The notes beneath the pieces are model-generated. The model did no database searches and had not been told where the DNA came from. It worked only from the letters and a program-made list of their open reading frames with translations. This document shows positions 23,557-28,026 of a stretch of 28,026 nucleotides of DNA, in pieces. Source of the DNA: CAJXCL01 sp964394335 (GTDB lineage: Bacteria; Nitrospinota; Nitrospinia; CAJXCL01); NCBI GenBank assembly GCA_964394335.1, contig CAYMVZ010000019.1, positions 1-28,026 on the forward strand, in the 5' to 3' direction. A program made the translations under genes and the position numbers. The first letter of the stretch is position 1; every line of letters begins with the position of its first letter.

Positions 23557-26193
23557 ATGCGTAGAGATCTCCTAAAGTTCATAGCTTTCGGAGTAGCCGT
23601 TTTCTCTTCGGTTCTCATTTTTGCTCCGGAACTCTTTGCGGCAGAAAAGGTCGCAAAAGTGGATTACCGTGAAGTTCCCTTAATAGGGAGCCGCAATTTT
23701 ATCTGGATAGTAGCGCAGCTCCATCTCCTCGCTGGCGGATTTGTTTTAGGGGTACCTGTCTTTGCCTGGATCTGCCATATCATCGGGGTCATGGGAAAGG
23801 AAGAGCGGTATATCAAGTTAGCAAATGAGTTCACTAATCTGATCGTGGCCGCTTTTGAAATGACCGCTCTTCTTGGGTCCCTCCTTCTCCTTGGTCTCAT
23901 CGGCCTCTATCCCAAGCTCGTGAGATACATCACGGATATCTTTTGGCCCACCTACTATTTTTATGTGTTCCTGTTCGCCGCTTCCATGGTCATCCTCTAC
24001 CTCTACTGGTCCGGGTTTGAGAAATTGAAAGATCGTCAGAAACTCCACCTGTTCTACGGCTTTCTGCTGAACCTCGTTGCGCTCTTAGTCATGGCTACGC
24101 CTAATGCCTGGGCCACATTCCAGGCCAGCCCCGTGGTTTTCGCAGAGGGTATCGGCGCCTGGGAGAAGAACTGGAGCGCGATGAATAACATGACCTGGAT
24201 GCCGGTGAATATCCACCGGTTTGTCGCCAACATCGTCCTGGGCGGGTTTCTCGTCGGCGCCTATGCGGGCGTCCGTTACCTGGGGGCCAAGACAGAAGAG
24301 GAACGTGCCCATTACGACTGGATGGGGTATATTGGAAACTTTATCGGGATGTTCGGTTTGCTTACGCTTCCCTTCGCTGGATACTGGTTGGCACGGGAAA
24401 TCTATATATATAGCCAGCAGATGGGGATCACCTTGATGGGTGGCTTTTTGTCCTGGTTATTTATCATCCAGGCTGTTCTGATTGGAGTTTTGTTCCTTGG
24501 AGCCAATTACTACTTCTGGCTGGGTCTGGCCTACAGAACGGAAAAGGGTGCCGAAAAATACATGAAGACCATGATGGTGATGCTCGTGGTGATCTTAATT
24601 TGTTTTATGGTATGGTTAACGCCCCACAGCCTGGTGGCGAGCCTTGAGGAAGCCCGTGCGATGGGCGGAGCGCATCATCCCATACTGGGTGTCCTGGGGG
24701 TGATGTCGGCCAAGATGACGGCCGTGAACGTGATGATTTTGGTTTCCTTTATAAGCTTTCTCATTTACTGGCGCGCGGGGCAGCAGCCGACGGTAGGATG
24801 GGCGAAGCCAGCTAACTATCTTATTATTTTCCTTTTTTTCGTGGCCTTCATGGCTTTGATCGTACTCGGGGTCTGGGGCTATTTTGTTCCGGCCATTGTC
24901 AGGATAGATAAGTTCTCCGTATGGCAGGTTCTGATAGTACTGTTTGTCCTGTTCACGGTCATGCCGCTTGTGGCGCAAATGCTTAAGGGCGCCAAAGAAA
25001 CCTCCACGATGGTCTGGGGCAGGATGCCGGTGAGGTCCCAGCATGTTCTGGTCATCAATGCCATAACAATTGTCTTCACGATGGCAATGATGGGATATGC
25101 CCGCTCGGCCTCCCGTATCCACTGGCATATTTTTGGGGTGTTAGAGGATACCACCGCTCATGCTTTTTCTCCTGCCCTGGGAGAGGCGCTCACCATGGCG
25201 GCGGTCTGCACATTTCTCTATTTCTTTTTGGTAGGCTTGGTCGTTTGGACAACCTTCAATACTACGCGTCAACCTGCCTTCTCCACACAGTACTTCTTTT
25301 TTACGCCCTTGTATCACTATATTGTTTCCCTTGTCGAAAAGCCGGCTGTGCCTGATGGGCAGGCGTCGAAAGGATCTAACCAATACTGGAAGGTCCTGGC
25401 GACCTCCTGTGCGCTCCTGCTCGCTTACGTTTATATGTCCTATTCGGTCCCGCAGTTGGAATCTCATCCACCAAAGAAGGAGAAGTTCGATCTATCGCTG
25501 ATCAATACCAGGGCGGATCTGGTTCATCAGGGGAAGAAGCTTTTCTTTGGCAAGGGTAAATGCTCGCTCTGCCATACTATAGAAGCGACTCATGGCGCTC
25601 GTGCTCCCGTCCTGGGCGGTATAGGCGGGAGGCTGAAAAAAGAATTTATTATAGATTCATTGCTCCATCCAAAAAATTATTTATATAGAGATTATACTGG
25701 AAATATTACAAGGCCCTTCCCGGCAGAGATGCCTGTAATCAACAAACCTCCTATCGGTCTTTCCATGCAGGAGCTCCTGATGGTTGTGTCTTTTGTCCAG
25801 AGTCTCGGGGGAGAGGTCACGGTAGATGTCGAGGAAGTCAAGGCGCTATCAGCGGCAACAGAGCCTCAGGAAGTGAAGCCGGCCATTATACCGGCAAGTG
25901 TTGCGACGCCTGATGAAGTAAAGAAACCTCTTGCACCACCAACCGTTTCAGAGAAAATCAGCGGAAAGGCTGCGGTAGAACCTGAGAAAGAGAAGAAGGC
26001 GCTTATACCGGCAACTGTAGAGGAGAAGGATGTCATCGGAGAGGTTGTGGTAGAGTCAGATGAACTAAAGAAACCTCTTGCGCCACCAACAATCGTTGAG
26101 GAATTGAGCGGAGAAGTAAAGATAAATCCTGATGAAGTGAAGAAGGCACCTGAAGCACCTATTGTTGAGGAGGGTAAGGGCGATGCCAATTAA
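23557..26193 (+). CDS. Cytochrome bd-like oxidase subunit with C-terminal cytochrome c domain and repeat tail
   Basis: An 878-residue membrane protein. After a signal-like N-terminus it has many transmembrane helices resembling CydA: His56 in QLHLLAGGFVLGVP and His220 in VNIHRFVANIVLGG sit where CydA heme ligands lie. The GRQPW quinol-loop motif of CydA is not seen. A cytochrome c domain follows with CSLCH at 669-673 and a likely distal Met in AEMPVI. The last ~110 residues are Pro/Lys/Glu-rich repeats. Similar bd-like proteins are known from Nitrospira and are thought to take electrons from cytochrome c. The frame is open back to a GTG at 23464, but that part contains a dispersed repeat, so 23557 is preferred. 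Its base composition is richer in G+C than that of the upstream genes. Confidence 0.85.
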   Translation: MRRDLLKFIAFGVAVFSSVLIFAPELFAAEKVAKVDYREVPLIGSRNFIWIVAQLHLLAGGFVLGVPVFAWICHIIGVMGKEERYIKLANEFTNLIVAAFEMTALLGSLLLLGLIGLYPKLVRYITDIFWPTYYFYVFLFAASMVILYLYWSGFEKLKDRQKLHLFYGFLLNLVALLVMATPNAWATFQASPVVFAEGIGAWEKNWSAMNNMTWMPVNIHRFVANIVLGGFLVGAYAGVRYLGAKTEEERAHYDWMGYIGNFIGMFGLLTLPFAGYWLAREIYIYSQQMGITLMGGFLSWLFIIQAVLIGVLFLGANYYFWLGLAYRTEKGAEKYMKTMMVMLVVILICFMVWLTPHSLVASLEEARAMGGAHHPILGVLGVMSAKMTAVNVMILVSFISFLIYWRAGQQPTVGWAKPANYLIIFLFFVAFMALIVLGVWGYFVPAIVRIDKFSVWQVLIVLFVLFTVMPLVAQMLKGAKETSTMVWGRMPVRSQHVLVINAITIVFTMAMMGYARSASRIHWHIFGVLEDTTAHAFSPALGEALTMAAVCTFLYFFLVGLVVWTTFNTTRQPAFSTQYFFFTPLYHYIVSLVEKPAVPDGQASKGSNQYWKVLATSCALLLAYVYMSYSVPQLESHPPKKEKFDLSLINTRADLVHQGKKLFFGKGKCSLCHTIEATHGARAPVLGGIGGRLKKEFIIDSLLHPKNYLYRDYTGNITRPFPAEMPVINKPPIGLSMQELLMVVSFVQSLGGEVTVDVEEVKALSAATEPQEVKPAIIPASVATPDEVKKPLAPPTVSEKISGKAAVEPEKEKKALIPATVEEKDVIGEVVVESDELKKPLAPPTIVEELSGEVKINPDEVKKAPEAPIVEEGKGDAN
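25862..26181 (+). repeat. Degenerate ~31-codon tandem repeats in the oxidase tail
   Basis: The units follow the pattern x-D-E-V-K-K-P-L-A-P-P-T-V, then a short acidic stretch, about four times. GAAACCTCTTGC and CACCAACC/AATC recur at 25924 and 26068. The tail is inside the coding region. Confidence 0.6.
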
Positions 26194-27661
26194 TTCCATT
26201 TTGCCCTTCGCAGCAGTTGCCGTTGCCTTATTCGCGGCTGTGCCCATGGTGATAAACCGCAGGTCGCCCAATACGCGTGAAGCCTGGTCGGTGGGGGCGG
26301 CGACCCTGATGTTTCTCTTTGTTCTCCACATGATTCCCCCGGTCCTTGACGGCAATACTCTGCACTATACTCTCTTTTCTATTGCTCCCGGCATCTCCTT
26401 TTCGTTTCGGGTTGATGCTATGGGGGTTTTATTTGCTGTCACTGCCTCTTTTTTGTGGATCCTGACCACCTTTTACTCCATCGGCTACATGCGTTCCCTG
26501 AAGGAGCACGCGCAGACCCGCTACTATCTCTGCTTTGCGTTTACAATGTCGGCGACCATTGGAGTGGCCTTTGCGGCAAATTTGCTGACTCTTTACTTAT
26601 GTTACGAGCTTGTTGGTGTCTGTGCTTATCCCCTGGTGGCACATTCAGAGACCGAAGAGGCGTATGCCAAGGCGAACAAGTATGTCTTTTATCTCTTTGG
26701 GATGGCGAAACTCTTTTTGCTCGCGTGCTTTTTGAGCTACGGTCTTTCCGATACCCTGGATTTTAAACCAGGCGGCGTATTCCCCGCTGACGCGGACAAA
26801 ACCCTGCTCACCATCACCTTTTTTCTGTTTTTGGTTGGTGTCGGCGCTAAAGCGGCGATCATGCCTTTGCATCCCTGGCTGCCTGCTGCCATGATCGCGC
26901 CTACCCCGGTGAGTGCCTTATTACATGCCGTCGCCGTTGTAAAAGTAGGTGTCTTCACTTTATTGCGCGTTGGCCTGGACACTTTTGGGCTGGAGACGCT
27001 AAAACAGCTCGATGTAGGAGGGCCAGTGGTCCTCATAGTATGCTTTACGATAATTGTTTCTTCTATAATTGCTCTGTCGAAGGACAACCTAAAGGCCAGG
27101 CTTGCCTATTCAACAATAAGCCAACTTTCTTATATAATTCTGGGGATGGCATTGTTGACTACCGCCGGCGTAACGGGCGGCGTAATGCACATTGCAAATC
27201 ATGCCTTTTCGAAGATTACGCTATTCTTCTGTGCGGGAGCGATCTATGTAGCGTCCGGTAAGAAAAACGTGAGTGAACTGAATGGCATCGCAAAAAAGAT
27301 GCCCTTCACAATGGCGGCCTTCACCATAGGCTCTCTTTCTCTAATAGCATTTCCACCCTTTGCGGGTTTCATAAGCAAGTGGTATTTGATATTTGGTTCA
27401 GTAGAGGCAGGACAGAAATTGGCGGTTGCAGTCCTCGTGACTAGCTCAATTCTGAACGCCTGTTATTTTATGCCAATCGTACATGCGGCATATTTCAGAG
27501 ATTTACCGCCTGGCGAGAAGGTAGAAAGACGGGAGGCCCCACCCACAGTGGTAGTTCCATTGATGCTTACAGCTGTAGCAGTTGTGATTTTATTTTTTGC
27601 GCCATCGTTCTTCCTTGACCTTGCTATAATGGTTGTACCAGGCGTAACAGGAGGAGGTTGA
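26183..27661 (+). CDS. Proton-channel subunit of the NuoL/NuoM/MrpD family
   Basis: A 492-residue membrane protein of the family shared by complex I antiporter-like subunits and Mrp Na+/H+ antiporters. The main proton-path residues are present: Glu142 in YELVGVCAYP, Lys223 in VGAKAAIMPLHPWLP, Lys254 in LHAVAVVKVG, and the His/Lys pair in NHAFSKITLF. About 14 membrane helices are expected. The ATG at 26183 lies inside the 3' end of the oxidase gene (11-base overlap) behind GAGGAGGG, so translation is coupled. No other complex I genes are visible. It may form a stand-alone proton pump module with the oxidase or be part of an Mrp-like assembly beyond the window. Confidence 0.92.
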   Translation: MPINSILPFAAVAVALFAAVPMVINRRSPNTREAWSVGAATLMFLFVLHMIPPVLDGNTLHYTLFSIAPGISFSFRVDAMGVLFAVTASFLWILTTFYSIGYMRSLKEHAQTRYYLCFAFTMSATIGVAFAANLLTLYLCYELVGVCAYPLVAHSETEEAYAKANKYVFYLFGMAKLFLLACFLSYGLSDTLDFKPGGVFPADADKTLLTITFFLFLVGVGAKAAIMPLHPWLPAAMIAPTPVSALLHAVAVVKVGVFTLLRVGLDTFGLETLKQLDVGGPVVLIVCFTIIVSSIIALSKDNLKARLAYSTISQLSYIILGMALLTTAGVTGGVMHIANHAFSKITLFFCAGAIYVASGKKNVSELNGIAKKMPFTMAAFTIGSLSLIAFPPFAGFISKWYLIFGSVEAGQKLAVAVLVTSSILNACYFMPIVHAAYFRDLPPGEKVERREAPPTVVVPLMLTAVAVVILFFAPSFFLDLAIMVVPGVTGGG

Positions 27662-27662
27662 G

Positions 27663-27827
27663 TTGAAAAAAGACAAAAAAGACAAAAAAGAGAAAGAAGA
27701 TAAAGAAGAGATAAAAGAGCTCGGGCATGAGCCTGAACCTGGATATAGAAAAATTTTTAACATCGTTTTATCAGGTATGTGTATATACCTTTTTCTACTC
27801 TTTGTCGTAGGATTTTTTTTAAGATAA
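27663..27827 (+). CDS. Small single-pass membrane protein
   Basis: A 54-residue frame starting with TTG, five bases after GGAGGAGG, which overlaps the end of the upstream gene. The first ~20 residues are almost all Lys, Asp and Glu; the C-terminal ~20 residues form one membrane helix (IVLSGMCIYLFLLFVVGFFL). Tight spacing on both sides and good ribosome sites support translation. It is probably an accessory subunit of the oxidase/antiporter complex. I do not recognise a named family. Confidence 0.7.
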   Translation: MKKDKKDKKEKEDKEEIKELGHEPEPGYRKIFNIVLSGMCIYLFLLFVVGFFLR

Positions 27828-27839
27828 GAGGAGATTGAA

Positions 27840-28026
27840 ATGAAAGAAGGACATTTTTTTGATAAACCTCAAAATGTAAAAAGACTCTTGATGGGCTTTT
27901 ATATATTCCTTGGATTGCTCATTGTGGTGGACCTTATTCTCACTCTATTACACTTGAAACACCCATTTTTTTCATGGGATGGGTATCCTTTTTTTAATGG
28001 GGCATTTGGATTTGTCTCTTACGTCG
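27840..28026 (+). CDS. Small membrane protein linked to MrpD-like subunits, 3' end missing
   Basis: At least 62 residues, open to the window edge. It starts with MKEGHFFDKPQNVKRLL, then a membrane helix (GFYIFLGLLIVVDLILTLL), then HPFFSWDGYPFFNGAFGFVSYV leading into a likely second helix. Small two-helix proteins of this look occur next to MrpD/NuoL-like genes in other bacteria (from memory). The ribosome site is GAGGAGA, five bases before the ATG. It is the fourth tightly spaced gene after the oxidase, so the operon continues beyond the window. Confidence 0.75.
   Translation, partial: MKEGHFFDKPQNVKRLLMGFYIFLGLLIVVDLILTLLHLKHPFFSWDGYPFFNGAFGFVSYV

Overview
The window looks like the chromosome of a low-GC, Gram-negative respiratory bacterium rich in periplasmic c-type cytochromes. 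I count about 14 heme c motifs in seven proteins, one of them an unusual CX3CH. Three features recall nitrite-oxidising Nitrospirota/Nitrospinota or anammox Planctomycetes: an NxrC-like heme protein, a cytochrome bd-like oxidase fused to cytochrome c, and many Cys-rich secreted proteins. This assignment is an inference from gene content and is weak.

Layout. 1-272: the 5' part of 4.5S SRP RNA and tRNA-Ser(GGA), both minus strand. 605-3602 (minus): two secreted proteins built from NACNPC repeats, one carrying a central cytochrome c domain, then a five-heme cytochrome and an unknown exported protein. 3964-4749 (minus): an exported protein with a SHOCT-like tail. 5214-7144 (plus): moaA (molybdenum cofactor synthesis) and a secreted cupredoxin-like protein. 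8044-12517 (plus): a membrane GAF/HisKA_3 histidine kinase followed by two closely related NarL-type response regulators, in very AT-rich DNA full of repeats. 12929-18753 (plus): the central operon, with two diheme peroxidase/MauG-like cytochromes, a Tat-exported Rieske protein and an arsenite-oxidase-like molybdopterin subunit, closed by a strong terminator. 19050-21245: a large HEAT-repeat protein. 21547-end (plus): a second respiratory operon with a diheme cytochrome c, an NxrC/ethylbenzene-dehydrogenase-gamma-like heme protein, a bd-like oxidase with a cytochrome c domain, a complex I/Mrp-antiporter-like proton channel subunit, and two small membrane proteins, the last cut by the window edge.

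How it may work together (inference): MoaA helps supply the cofactor for the AioA-like enzyme. Electrons would leave through the Rieske protein to the diheme cytochromes and other periplasmic carriers, and could end on the bd-like, cytochrome-c-fused oxidase, which is translationally coupled to a proton-channel subunit. The NarX/NarL-like system lies directly upstream of the AioA-like operon. A perfect palindrome and NarL-type heptamers lie between them, so local control is plausible. The most novel points are the AioA-like operon with a modified active site and two MauG-like partners, the NACNPC proteins, an ~88-base repeat with a covarying hairpin, and the oxidase/antiporter pairing.
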